Position numbers and translations under genes: made by a program. Shown here piece after piece: positions 20,705 to 32,050 of a stretch of 64,000 nt of DNA. Every line of letters starts with the position of its first letter. The first letter of the stretch is position 1. The notes below the pieces were generated by a model that had not been told where the DNA came from, did not search any database, and saw nothing but the letters and a program-made list of their open reading frames with translations. Source of the DNA: Chanos chanos (lineage: Eukaryota; Chordata; Actinopteri; Gonorynchiformes; Chanidae); assembly GCF_902362185.1 (NCBI RefSeq), contig NC_044499.1:46673315-46737314 (forward strand), given 5' to 3'.

Positions 20705-23022
20705 TCAGTTCATTATGACCCGAATCTTCTCATCTCCAAGCAATACTCTGGAAAAGCAATTACAAGCATAAACATGAGATACACATACAATTAACTGATT
20801 TTCATTTTTCCCTTTATTTGTCACATTCAAAGTTAGAAATAGCATTGGATACGCTTATTTTTCGAGTGATGTTTGAGTAGTGAAGATAAAACAGTCGATT
20901 CACAATTTAGTTTAAAGCGGAAATTTGTCTTTACAGCAAGGAAAATGTAATTAAGTTATGGATAAATAAAGGTAATATATTTCATGCCCCAACGATTTTG
21001 GATACAAATTTTAACTACAATCTGGCAACAGTTTAGCCTACTTCGAAATACGGAAGGTTTTGGTTAAGCACACTCACCGAACCAGCGCTGCGGCCAGTAA
21101 ACCTCCGCCAATAGGGCCGACCCAATATACCCAATGATAGGTCCAGTAGTTGGTCATCACCGCCGGCCCGAAGGCTCTCGCAGGATTCAGACAGGTGCCG
21201 GACACATCCCCTCTGGACAAACATAAGTCAATGATACATACTGTAACGAATTACGATGTTACACACTTAGACATTACCGCGGGGACAGTCTAGAACGCTT
21301 AACGTGAAAAACGCTTAACGCGGTTTAAAGTACCAAATATGACAGGTAGACACTCCAAACTGCTCACATTTATAGCTATTGCATAGTACTAAATACACTC
21401 AAAAGCTTGAGAGCGGAATCAGAAGGGAAATATTTTAATTATTAATTAAGCGTTCTCTCTGTGCACAAAAACGCCTAACGAGCTAGAGCGTGCCTAAATT
21501 GATAGCTAAAGACTCAAAACCCTAAACGATTATCGCGTTCCTTCATGACTAACTTTATCGAAAAGCTTGGGAATGTAGTTAGAAGGAAAATATTGATTAA
21601 GCGTTTTCTCTGCGCATATGTAAAAACGCTTAACGTTAGGCGGATGTGCCCGAAGAAAACGCTTAATGAGGCTATTTGAAGTGTTTCCCATCTGGCTACA
21701 TTCTTTTGGTTATAGTAAGTGCTGAAGGAAAGTTGTAATTTTGAAAGATTTTGAGTTTCTAGTTATCATTTTAGGCATGTTTTCGGATATGGGCAAAGAA
21801 AACGCTTACTGACTGTTTAAAGTATTTCCCTTCTAACGACATTCTCAAGATTTTAGATATAGTTAGTGCTGAAGGAGAGCTTTAATTGCGGAAGATTTTG
21901 AGTCTCTAGCTATCGTTTTAGTTTCTAGTCGTTAAGCTTCTTTGCATAGGGACAAAGAAAACGCTTAAACCGCGTTAAGAGTTTTTCACGTTAAGTGTTT
22001 TAGATTGTCCCTAACCGCGCAGAGATTCTGGATTTACCCGGCCAAGACATTGATGATGACAGTGCAGCCCACCATAAAAGGCACCATAGGACTTTTGGTT
22101 TTATCGTTGACTGCCCCCAGGAGTACTACCATGGTAATCAGGCATGTCATAGCAATTTCACCGAAGATGGCTCCTGCCAGCTGATCTTCCGTTTGAAGAA
22201 TTGTGAAGGCAGCACCTGTAGCATTCATGTAGTTCTCCCTTGGTGTCATCATCTGAGAAAAAAAGCATTCATTTTTCAAAACTGAACAGCCTTTTGGATG
22301 TTTGGTAAAGTGTTCACTGATGCTTCCTTAAACTCCCGGAACATTATGTAAGGACAGAGAGAGATCGTTTAAACTTAATTTTTTTTTTTTATGTTTGCTG
22401 TGTAAGTTGTGCATTTGCACACTGCTTTCAATGCTTCACCTTTGCCATTCCAGCACCCAGTATGCCTCCAAGGACCTGACTGGCCAGATAAGGGACTACC
22501 ATTCCCAGCTGCATCCCTCCACATAAGTAGATGGCAATAGTGAATGGAGGGTTAAAATGAGATCCACTGTTGATGGAAAGAGAAGAGAGGTTTAATTCTG
22601 GGAACTTGTAATAGCATTTTCATTCTTTAGTAGCTTGCTTTTGTTGTCAAAAAATAGAGGGAAAGTAAGCTTGACAGTCAAAAAAATTATACCAAATGCT
22701 CAATGCTCTTTTACTGTTTCTTGACCGTGCAAAATGGATGTAAACTTCAAGTGATTTTTTCCTACCTGATCTCAGCCATGCATGCCACCATTACAGCCAC
22801 TGCAAAACCATGCACCAAAGCTGGCTGTAGTCTGCCTGCAGACTCCACATTCTCAATAACAGACACACAGCCAATGAAGACAAAGAACATTGTTCCCACC
22901 AGCTCAGCGACACATGGCTGGATTTTTCCTTCATATTTATTTGGAGGTCTGGAGGGAGCTTTTCTGGGTTTGTCAATTAAACTACTATCCACCTCACTGA
23001 GTTCCAGCTTCTGCTCTGCCAT
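20705..23022 (-). CDS. aqp8: aquaporin-8-like channel, tandem copy B (first NPA box is NPP)
   Basis: This is a membrane channel of the AQP8 family and a close duplicate of the gene at 15923-17471. The exons are 23022-22766, 22566-22440, 22252-22038, 21212-21078 and 20747-20705, with the same lengths as copy A (258 residues). The start is [12 protein letters not shown]. The first NPA box reads HFNPPFT (residues 91-93 NPP). The second, [10 protein letters not shown], is intact. There are a few other changes from copy A: SRPPNK for SRLPNK, MAEIS for MAKIS, GDVSG for GGVSG, and YWTYHW for YWNYHW. Intron 3 is 825 bases against 92 in copy A because of a MITE insertion. All splice sites are kept, so it is probably expressed. 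Confidence 0.92.
21282..22011. mobile_element. 730-bp non-autonomous DNA transposon (MITE) in intron 3 of aqp8 copy B
   Basis: The ends are inverted repeats of about 47 bases: left GGGACAGTCTAGAACGCTTA..., right the inverse of GGGACAATCTAAAACACTTA.... They are flanked by 8-bp direct repeats, TTACCGCG at 21274-21281 and TAACCGCG at 22012-22019 (one mismatch). The same intron in copy A lacks the element and has the uninterrupted site TAATCGCG. The interior repeats the phrase AACGCTTAACG / GTTAAGCGTT many times in both directions and has no open frame. An 8-bp target duplication fits hAT-like elements, but the superfamily is not certain. Confidence 0.85.
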
Positions 23023-24372
23023 GGTCTCACAGTGCTGTCTGCGGTTATTAGTCTAGAGTGCCAAAATATCAAATGAAGTGTTTTATTGACTGGTACGGAT
23101 GTCTTGAATCGTTGTTATTTATTACCAAAAAGGTGATGATTAAATCGGTCTTTCACAACAAAAGGACTTTGCTATTTCCAATCACAGTTTCCAGCACCTT
23201 GACCCCATAAGGAGTGAAACACGGTCATACCAGTTTATCAAGAGTCATGCTAGAAGTATTGTAGGGATCAGTGCCACTGTGTGTTCCACTGACAGAGTGA
23301 TATCTCGTTATTTTAAGATGTTAGTTGTAATAAAATTTGAACTGCTAGGAAATATACTACGTAACACACATAATCAAAATCATTTCACAAGATGTACACC
23401 ATGATGATTGTGTTTTTGATTTGGTTTTGCTGGAACTGGGCAGAACTTTTTTGTTTTATCACTCTGAAACTGTTATCTTTAAATTTTACATCAAGAGAAT
23501 ATCTTAAGAAAGAGTACGGTATAAACTTTGATGAAACTGATGTTCTGTACTGTCTGGAAGATTTGGAGTCAAATTTGTTTACTGAACAGTGCATGTTTAG
23601 TTAATTTTCAAGGCCCTTTATTGCAGGAATATAATTTATCACACTTACCACACTGTCACACAGCTGCTTCAGGTTATTTTTATTGTGAACTTTGGTCTGA
23701 GAGGAAAAAAAAAACTATTAGTAGAGTTGAAGGATGAATTGCTGAAATCAGCACTTACACCTACTCCTAAAAGAACAACAGTTGGGTTTCCTTAGTGTTG
23801 GGTGATATATTAAGTTCTTCAGTTTAATAATTCATGTATATGGTCTGTACAACAAATTTGATTCCACAAGCTCTCTGAGTTGTTCTCCTGCAATATTGTT
23901 TATAGTTATTCCTTATGTTATTATATTATATATCTTTATGTATATAATTTATTGGATTCCTTACTTCTTAATATAATATTTCTTATGATAACAAAAAATT
24001 AAGTTGCCATTTGTACTGATTTTATATAAATCTAAAATACTAGCTTCAGAATATTTGTGCAATTATTGCATTAGTTTAGTTGGTCTATTTGCCCATACCT
24101 GCCCCTACTGAGAGTGTAGTCTGGTGTTTATGTGATCATAACAAATGATAAGAGAGGGTGATTATATTCACCATCCCAGCAGCCATCTTATCTTGCAAAG
24201 CAAATGTACTACAATTCAGACATGAAGGACTACAGTTTTCAAAAACAAATGATTATCAATATCTACATTAAAACGTTGGTAAGAAGTTTGTCTTTGTGAT
24301 TTAATAAAGGCAAGCAAGCCAAGAAGTGGCTTTTTAAAACACCTCAATAGGTGTTCTTAATTATTAACTTAG

Positions 24373-25271
24373 AAAATCCGTACAGAAGAGTGCATTAGCA
24401 CTCTTTCATAACAGCACTCTGCCTCACACATAGAGGGCAGGCTTGCATGAAGAAGGAGGTAATATTTTCCCCTCCAATTTGATATGCTGGGAATATGTTC
24501 TGAATCACAGGGGACACGTGTTGCAAAGTTCATCAAAAATGTAAAGAAAAAACAAAACAAAACAGAGTTCCAGGATTAAATCAATACAGACACAAACTCC
24601 AGAAAGAAAGTGTTACTGATTATGAATCGTCACACATTATTAAACAAAAAGAAATACTTTATTTCAAAAGCACATAATAGGAAGTTAAATATTCATAGCA
24701 AGCATGATAGTGTACATCACTTACAGTAAACAGTAGAAAAGTGTTGTATTTATTACAGTTAAAATGTACATTCAGGCAAAAGTGTCCTTAGCTTAACCAT
24801 TATACCATAAATTTCTGAGTGGGTTATGCAAAAGCTACAAATGAGGCTGAGATATTCAACAAGAAGGTACATATGAAAATGAATTCATAACAGTGGAAAA
24901 CAGAAACATATTTTTTATTTTGTAGTGCAAGCAAGGAAAGGGATTTAAAAAAGTGGGGAATTCTGGGACTTCTGCTATTTCCATAAGACACGCATTTTCC
25001 TATCGCCCGTCAGCAACCTAGAACCAGAAAACATTTCCTTCACTGATTAATTTTATTAAGGCAAATACAGCTTTCCTAAAAATGAAGTTAATCTTCATCT
25101 GTGTCATCCAAAAGAATTTAAATGTCATTCATTTCACTCTAAATGACCTGTGAAATTTGGAAGGAGACAATGGAATGCTGTCATGTATAGCCTTTAGTAA
25201 AATTAAAACAGATCACATCATGAAAATCCAGAAGATATGGTATATCTACAAGATAATGAATAATACCAACA
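24373..25271. other. intergenic region / probable 3' untranslated region of the third aqp8 gene
   Basis: There is no coding sequence. TTTATT at about 24657-24662, read on the minus strand, is an AATAAA about 610 bases after the stop of the gene at 25272. The 24660-25271 stretch may therefore be its 3' UTR. Confidence 0.4.
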
Positions 25272-27032
25272 TTATGAAATTTTAGCCAGTCTACCTAGTA
25301 GGACATAAAAGCTGAAAGATGATGCAGTAAAACGGGTGTCATCGTGGGTGTCCCTGAAAAGGGAGAAGGAGGGATAAAACATACCTTACAATACTGACAG
25401 TTAACAGAGCTCCAGCCAGAGGTCCAACCCAGTAGATCCAGTGGTAAGTCCAATAATTGGCAACGACTGCAGGGCCAAAGGCTCGAGCTGGATTCATACA
25501 AGCTCCAGAGATCCCGCCTCTGTGGAAAAAAAGGTCATGGTAAACCAAACCATATAGACATCTTCCAGCCAGGGATGTGGTGGAAGAATTTGCTCTGGGG
25601 TGAAGAAGACTTGAGACACGTGAGATGTGAGAGTTTAGTAATACACGACTGAGAGGACATAAATACCGGGCATAAAAGGATCTCTACTGCCCCTTGTGGA
25701 TTTAGAGCTTCCTTACCCAGCTAGGATGTCCGCTGTCACAGTGAGTCCGATGCAGAAAGGAACGAGAGGAGTTCGTGTCCTCCCGTTAACAGCCCCCATG
25801 CTGACAACCATGGTCAAGAACAGAGTCATGATCATTTCTGCCACTGTCGCCATACCAATTTCAGAATTAGACTTCACCGTGGTAAACGCCGCTCCGGTCG
25901 CGATTTCAAAAGCAACGTTTGAAGATACAAGCTATTCAAACAAAAAAGGGCAAACACTTATGATTAGGTAAAGACTGATTACTAATAAACATCTCTTCAT
26001 TTGTCATAATAGCCTACACTTGTGCGTTGTACTCTGTTCGGAGAATTTGTCTTCGGAGAATTATCCGTAAAAAGGGAAAAAATCTTTAGTCAAAGATTTT
26101 GCTCTGTTCCCTGAAAATAAAAATCGTTCCTTAAAGTTTCTGAGCAACTAATGGGAAGACTTTAAAAAGATTTTCAGTTTTATTCTTTAACATCGTCTTC
26201 ATTATTCAATCTTTGCTAAACGTGAATAACCTGCTTTTAAAATCCTGCAAAACAGACGAACGACAGTGAAACAGTTATCATCTCAAGAATCCTCACACTT
26301 ACTTTAGCGAGACCAGCTGCAATGAGTCCTCCAGCTAACTGGGCAACTATATACGGCACAAGCAGCATCAGTTCCATGCCACCAACAAGATACACACATA
26401 CAGATACTGCTGGGTTGAAATGGGCACCGCTATGGAAAAACAAACAAACAAACAAAAAACTTTAAATGATGGGTTGAACAGTTGGGGCTGCTGAGACATA
26501 ATATTCTTGTCCCATGACAGTGCTGCAAAATTCTTCTCTAAATCTGATAAGCAAGAGGAGTTTTATTACCTCTCTCTATCTATGATTTTTTATAGTACAC
26601 GTGTACGATGACAATCCTCACTGTAAAAAGTTACTGTATTGTTTTTGTTGTAACCACATTCAAAATGGCAATGCTCACATTTTCTGTCTTCAGTTTTGCA
26701 CTGATCACTTTGACACTTTATATTTATATTTATATTTAAGGACAAAAGTCAATATCAGGCTATTCCTACCTGATCTCCCCAAACACAGTGATTGCAATTC
26801 CCAATGCCAGTCCATGTGCCAATGCGGGCTGAATGCTACCAGCAACGCCAACATTCCCGATGACGGAGACACAGCCGATGAAGATGAAGAGGGTAGAGCC
26901 CACGAGTTCGGCCACACATGGCTGGATGTAGCGCTCAAAAATAGTGACTGTGCGTCTCGGCTCCTGGTTTGCCTCTGCTGTGTCTCCAGTGGTTATGGTA
27001 AAAAACTCTGACTTTGATTCTTCTGTAGTCAT
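25272..27032 (-). CDS. aqp8: aquaporin-8-like channel, third copy with canonical NPA boxes
   Basis: This is an AQP8-family channel. The exons are 27032-26770, 26429-26303, 25931-25717, 25519-25385 and 25353-25272, giving 273 residues. It starts [11 protein letters not shown]. Helix 1 is [20 protein letters not shown]. The first box is GAHFNPAVS (residues 93-95 NPA) and the second [14 protein letters not shown] (residues 211-213). Intron positions match copies A and B, but the protein is much more diverged and closer to mammalian AQP8 in places (HWIYWVGPL). The last exon is odd. From the strong acceptor (CTTTTCAG, 25356-25354) it adds about 14 residues ([14 protein letters not shown]) before the YVLLG tail. 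A second, weaker acceptor at 25314-25312 in the same frame would remove most of them. The C-terminus GRLAKIS differs from the usual GD-KTR-type tail. Confidence 0.9.
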
Positions 27033-27890
27033 CTTGTCCTCTGGAAGTCACCCCGACACTGTCCATGGAAGCTGAAGCTAAGTAAAGATATAAGGGCCGG
27101 ATGGAAAAGGGGTGGGGGACTGACACCTCACGCAGACTCTGTACTCTGTCTCTGATTCAGCGACAAAAGGTGAACACCCTCAACAATGGTGGGTAAAGGC
27201 CTCTTATCATCTTATACACTCTTCTCTGATAACAGCTGTGTTGGCTCCACATTTCTGTTTTGATTGAGACCATGTGCATCATTCGACAGCACATTGTTAA
27301 TTATTGAATCGTGTATTTTTATTGTACACAATCTGCCTAGCATTTGAAAGATGATACATTAAACGACACACACTTCATAGTAGTTTCAGTTTTTGTTAAA
27401 AAAACAAAGCAAAACAAAACAAAACAAAAAACATTTCACTGAAACTGAATGGGATGTTATAAGCTCACTATGCCCTTTGTGTGTACTAGTGTATCAGTGA
27501 CATTAGCTGAATAATTGCACGAGGTCACTAAGGGTAAATGTTTCCTTTGAAGGTCAAGCAATCATAAATCAGAATCTGGCAGCCTGGATGCCAGCGTCTG
27601 GCTAGTTGATGACTTCCTATTATTATTTTATCTTATTTTATTTATCAGTTTTTACAACATGACTGTCCAGAGATATTAACCGGGTCATCAGTCTTGTCTC
27701 AGAGAGAAAATATATATATAAAAGACCAAAAAAAAAAAACCCATACTACACTTGCATATCTATTATGTCAGCTCCAAGTGCTCCAGTTGCTCTGTCTATC
27801 CATTGGTAAGGATTGATATTGATATGGATCCACTGAGAATCCACATCCATAACCATCACCATTAATCTGTACCACCCTCATAATTCTAAT

Positions 27891-28036
27891 CAGGGCTGGC
27901 TACAGGGTGACTGAGGGGGCATTTGAAATTTGCACGGGGGCAAATGTGTACACTATAATTAGGGGACAGTTAAAACTGAGGGAGCAAAAATTTTATCTGA
28001 GGGGGCAGTGCTCCCCCCCACTTGGGGCCGGCCCTG
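27891..28036. mobile_element. 146-bp hAT-like MITE with perfect 8-bp target duplication
   Basis: The ends are CAGGGCTGGC and its inverse GCCGGCCCTG, starting with the CAG typical of hAT ends. The flanks are a perfect direct repeat ATTCTAAT (27883-27890 and 28037-28044). The interior is rich in GAGGGGGCA repeats and has no coding capacity. Confidence 0.9.
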
Positions 28037-28489
28037 ATTCTAATACTTTAACAGTGGAAATATTAAATCATTAGGCACTAATATAGTTTCTTGAGTGGTA
28101 AAAAAGAATTTTATAATGATTAACAATTTAATTTCAAAATTAAAAGAAGACATCACTATCATTCAAATCATTCAAGACTTCTTATTTAAAAAAAATAAAA
28201 AAATTCACTTTAATTCTAACTCACTGCTTAATTTTCTTTTTTCAACAAAATTGAACTAAGGGATAATGTATAGTCCGCTGGTCATTATCGAAAAATCAAT
28301 ACCGGCAGGACAAACAGGACCCTGATGCGCAACCTCCCTATTAGTATACAATTACTTGCCAAAATGATAAAAGAAACTTCACATGATATTTCATTTCAAT
28401 GATTTTATTGCCGTTTTGTGGCTTCTGCTGAGAAAAAATAGTCCTTCTAGCAAACAGAACTTTAAAGTCACAGATGTTGCATAGCAACA

Positions 28490-28870
28490 TGTTAAGGCTG
28501 ATTTGAGCCATTTCTCTATATGCGTTCTTCCCTGTACTTGTTCTCATGGACTTGTGAAACATCATCAGTCACAGCCGAAGTACTGTTTTCCAGCTATTTC
28601 TCAATATGCGTTCTTCTCTGTATTTGCCTTCTCGTGGACTTGTGAAAGGTCATCAGTCACGGCGCCGATGATGCATGATGTCGTTCCCAGAATGCATTTC
28701 ACACAAATTCACAAAAGTGGAGGCAATGGAGGCAGATGAGCCACCACATATCTGTAAGTTTCATATGACTGTTGTTCTGTCACCAAATGTAGTTTTAAGA
28801 TTTTTCAGGCAAGAAATTAATATTTCAGACTTCAAATATGGGTTGATAGCGCCTTCTTGAGGGTGGATAT
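28490..28870. repeat. dispersed repeat, copy 1
   Basis: It has an internal near-duplicate of a phrase with TTCTCAATATGCGTTCTT and GGACTTGTGAAA.GTCATCAGTCAC. It then has TTTCACACAAATT, CTGTAAGTTTCATAT and GATTTTTCAGGCAAGAAATT, and ends with GGGTTGATAGCGCC. The same phrases in the same order recur at 30500-31170 and partly at 30110-30400. It is a transposable element of unknown class. Confidence 0.6.
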
Positions 28871-28899
28871 TCGTAATTATTATCTCTGTCACATAAACA

Positions 28900-29130
28900 C
28901 CTCCAAAACATCTCCATCTGATTGGCCTGTAAAGACTCGCCTGCTTTCACGAGACAGGCCGCAATGCATGATGGTCTAAGTCGACCGATGTTAGCAGGCC
29001 TGCCCTACTTTTCACGATGCATTGTGGGATACTTTGAGGGCAGTAGGGTATAGCAATTCTCACGACACATTTGGACAGCACTACAAAATGGCAAACTCAC
29101 TATATAGTGCACTACATAGTGAGTAGAGAG
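28900..29130. repeat. MITE-like sequence upstream of the L2 fragment
   Basis: It carries ATGCATGATGG and ATGCATTGTGGGAT, a CACTATATAGTGCACTACATAGTG palindrome-rich stretch and GTGATTTCGGACACAGC. I associate these with short fish MITEs that end in GTCCGAAATCAC. Its left boundary is not clear. Confidence 0.4.
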
Positions 29131-30098
29131 TGATTTCGGACACAGCGAAGGATGCGGAGCTCCTGTTTTTTCCTGCTAAGAACTCCCCAGCGATCGACAC
29201 TGCAATCACCATCGAGGGATCTGTAGTGTTCCCCACCACAGCAGCCAAAAACCTCGGCTTAACCCTGGACAACCAGCTGACCTACTCCGATCACATCGCG
29301 GCAGTCACTCGATCCTGCAGATTCTCCCTATACAACATCAGGAGAATCCGCCCATTCCTAACACAACAGGCGACCCAGCTCCTGGTCCAAGCGCTTGTCA
29401 TCTCCCGCCTGGACTACTGCAATGTGCTACTGGCTGGCTTGCCGGCCTGCACCATCAGGCCGCTCCAGCTCGTGCAGAACGCCGCTGCACGCCTGGTATT
29501 CAACCTCCCTAAACACTCTCATGTCACTCCACTGCTTACTGCACTCCACTGGCTTCCGGTAGCAGCCCGCATCCAGTTTAAGACACTGGTGCTGGCCTAC
29601 CAGGCCACTAGAGGCTCTGCCCCATCATACCTTCAGGCTCTTATAACTCCATACACCCCAACTAGGACCCTCCGCTCCATGACGTCTGGACAACTGACGG
29701 TCCCCTCACTTCGGGAACCCGGCAACCGCTCCTCCCGACCACGCCTCTTCTCTGCCATTGCCCCGAGGTGGTGGAATGACCTCCCCCATGCAGTCAAGAC
29801 TGCGGAATCTCTTACCATCTTCCGCAGGAAACTGAAAACCCACCTCTTTAGAACCCACCTGTCCCCCAATGCCTAACCTCCCTTTCCCAAAAAAAAAAAA
29901 AAAAAAAAAAAACCTTTGTCTTGTATCTGCGTTTGTCAAAGTATTCCAGGGGCGCAATACGAAGGGGCAATTTTACGCTCGGTCTTATTGTGATCTCTGC
30001 TCACAAGGTATTAGAAATCTGACTCTGACTGATGCACTGATTGTAAGTCGCTTTGGTAAAAAGCGTCTGCCAAATAACTAAATTGTAAATTGTAAATT
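29130..30098 (+). mobile_element. 5'-truncated L2-type LINE (end of ORF2 and 3' tail)
   Basis: An uninterrupted frame of 248 codons (29130-29876) encodes the C-terminal part of a LINE reverse-transcriptase protein. It has KNLGLTLDNQLTYSDHI, SRLDYCNVLLAGLP, LQLVQNAAARLVFN, LTALHWLPVAARI, PRWWNDLPHAV and RRKLKTHLFRTH, phrases typical of fish L2/CR1-group LINEs. An A-tract of 23 bases and a 3' tail follow. The tail has GTAAGTCGCTTTGGTAAAAAGCGTCTGCCAAATAA and ends in TGTAAATTGTAAATT, the known short tail repeat of this group. The endonuclease and most of the reverse transcriptase are missing. The open frame suggests a fairly young insertion. Confidence 0.85.
29889..29911. repeat. A-rich homopolymer inside the LINE 3' region
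   Basis: A run of A residues lies just after the end of the LINE reading frame. Confidence 0.9.
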
Positions 30099-30109
30099 GC
30101 ATCAGGAGA

Positions 30110-30400
30110 TGATTTGTGTGGACTTGGGTAGTCAAATTTCCCAGAGTGCATTTTACACAAAATCTTTTTTTTTCAGGCGAGAAAATAACCTTTTATATTT
30201 TGAATATGGGTTGATAGCACCTCCTTGAAAGTCCTAAATGCTCGGAGATGTGACATCTGCTAGCGGACCGAGCTAGCTAGCTCTAGCCAGCAGCCCTCAT
30301 CAGCTACGTCATCGGGAGCCTGGACTCCCGAGCTGAACTAGCAAGTCCAAACTCCCGAGAATTGGAGTCCGTACTTGGCGTACTCCGTATTGAAAAACGT
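30110..30400. repeat. dispersed repeat, copy 2 (shortened)
   Basis: It shares TTTCCCAGAGTGCATTTTACAC, TTTTTCAGGCGAGAAAAT and GGGTTGATAGCACCTCCTTGAAAGTCC with copies 1 and 3, then the GCTAGCTAGCTCTAGCC and GGAGTCCGTACTTGGCGTACTCCGTATTG phrases with copy 3. It lies directly after the LINE tail, so the LINE may have inserted into a larger array of this repeat. Confidence 0.5.
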
Positions 30401-30499
30401 CTTATACTTCAGTATGTATAACATCTTATACCCCGTAGCCTATGCAAATGGCCTATGCTGTCGTGAGCATTTATACTTGTGCGCTGGTGTGTCTGTGTT

Positions 30500-31170
30500 G
30501 CTCCGGGAGGTATTCCAGAAAGCAAAGCCATTTCTCAATATAAGTTCTTTGTACCTGCGTTCTCATGGACTTGTAAAACGTCATCAGTCACGGGAACAGT
30601 ATTGTTCCAAATTCAAAGTTCGCATCTAGCCATGTACAGATCAAATACCTGGATGTGTTCTCGATTTGTGGGTTTTATCAGGGATACATAATGAGGTGAC
30701 TGGTGTGGACTTGGGGAGTCAAGTTTCCCAGAATGCGTTTCACACAAATTTCACTCAAAGTGGTGGCAATGGTGGCAGAGGAACTAGCGCATAACTGTAA
30801 GTTTCATATTACGACAGTTGTTCTGTCACCAAATGTAGTTTTAAAGATTTTTCAGGCAAGAAATTAATAATTCAGAATTTGAATATGGGTCGATAGCACC
30901 TCCTTGGATGTCCTAAATGTTCAGAGATGTGACATCTACTAGCGGACCGTGCGAACTAGCTCTAGCCAACAAGAACACTGCTGTTTCAAGAATGGGAGTC
31001 CGTACTTGACGTACTTCGTATTGAGAAACGGGTCCAATTCAGAGTTCGCATCTAGCAAGCAGACCAAGCTAGCTAGCTCTATGTCATTGGGAGTCTGGAC
31101 TCCCGAGCTGAAGTAGCAAGTCCAAACTCCTTAGAGCTGGAGTCTGTACTTGACGTACTCCGTGTTTACA
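30500..31170. repeat. dispersed repeat, copy 3 (longest)
   Basis: It contains all phrases of copies 1 and 2, plus two rounds of the AGCTAGCTAGCTCTA / GGAGTCTGGACTCCCGAGCTG / GTACTTGACGTACTCCGT block. The repeated GGAGTC-GACTCC inverted words suggest that a palindromic MITE-like unit has been duplicated in place. Confidence 0.5.
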
Positions 31171-32050
31171 TCCAAATAGTCAAAAAAATTATGTCCTTTC
31201 CTAACCACATTTCCTTGACCTCGATGGAAAACGTCATGAGGTCAGCTAAAGATGAGAAGGAGAATTCATTCAAGGACTTAGGAAAAGAGACTAGGCTACG
31301 TCATTATGCAACAGCAGATGTTATTGACGTGGGTCTGCCGTGGTGAAACTACAATGTTCCGAAGATGGACTACTAAACGCATCTTAGATACTTTGGCCCA
31401 TGCGTTCTTGCCGTGTTGTTTCATCCAGGCAATATAAACTTGGACAACCTGGTGAAAAATGTTATTCCTTCCTTACCAAGGTTGGAATTGAAATAAAAAA
31501 GGAATATAGACTACCAGTCACAAAAGTGAAACGAAATGGTTGTCACATTGAAAATGGTTGCACATGCTCACCCTCCTGTCCACTCATATTTACTAACATG
31601 AATCCCAATTAGTAAGATTGTATGGAAATAATTGTTCAGTTTATGCAAGATAAGCATAACATGTAGGACTACACATCTACTACTGTACATCATTCTTAAG
31701 TTTCAAACATGCTGAACTAGAAACATCATCTGGCTATAGCTTTTATAGGTTTTATAGTTTTCATATAAATGTCTCATATCCCTTGTCCGTCATGTTGATT
31801 GTTTGTTTTCATGAACGGCTGAATGTTGCTGCCGCAAGGAGTTGTGAGATGGCGCTATAGCATAGGATGGGACCCTATGCTATATGAGATATGAAAGGAA
31901 GTGTTGAAGCACCTTTCCTTAGCATTTAGAGAATTCGAACAGCTCTTATCATGGCTGCCACTTAGATACTTCCAGGTCATTTCACTCAGTTAGGTATCTT
32001 TCTAAGCAAAAAAGACTACTCAAATGCACCCCGTATCGAGAAACGGCTCA

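Larger units (their letters stand above)
19889..24372. repeat. tandem duplication unit B containing an aqp8 gene
   Basis: This is the partner of unit A (15075-18640), alignable over its whole length. It is longer because of a 730-base inserted element in aqp8 intron 3 (21282-22011) and small indels near 23290-23490, where unit B has about 150-200 extra bases. Similarity stops at about 24372, after TTAATTATTAACTTA. Confidence 0.85.

Noticed and set aside
22703-23056. 117-codon plus-strand frame over aqp8 copy B exon 1, and its counterpart at 17323-17538
   Set aside because: Antisense shadow of the aquaporin first exon.
29633-29957. Two minus-strand frames over the LINE fragment
   Set aside because: Shadows of the plus-strand LINE reading frame.
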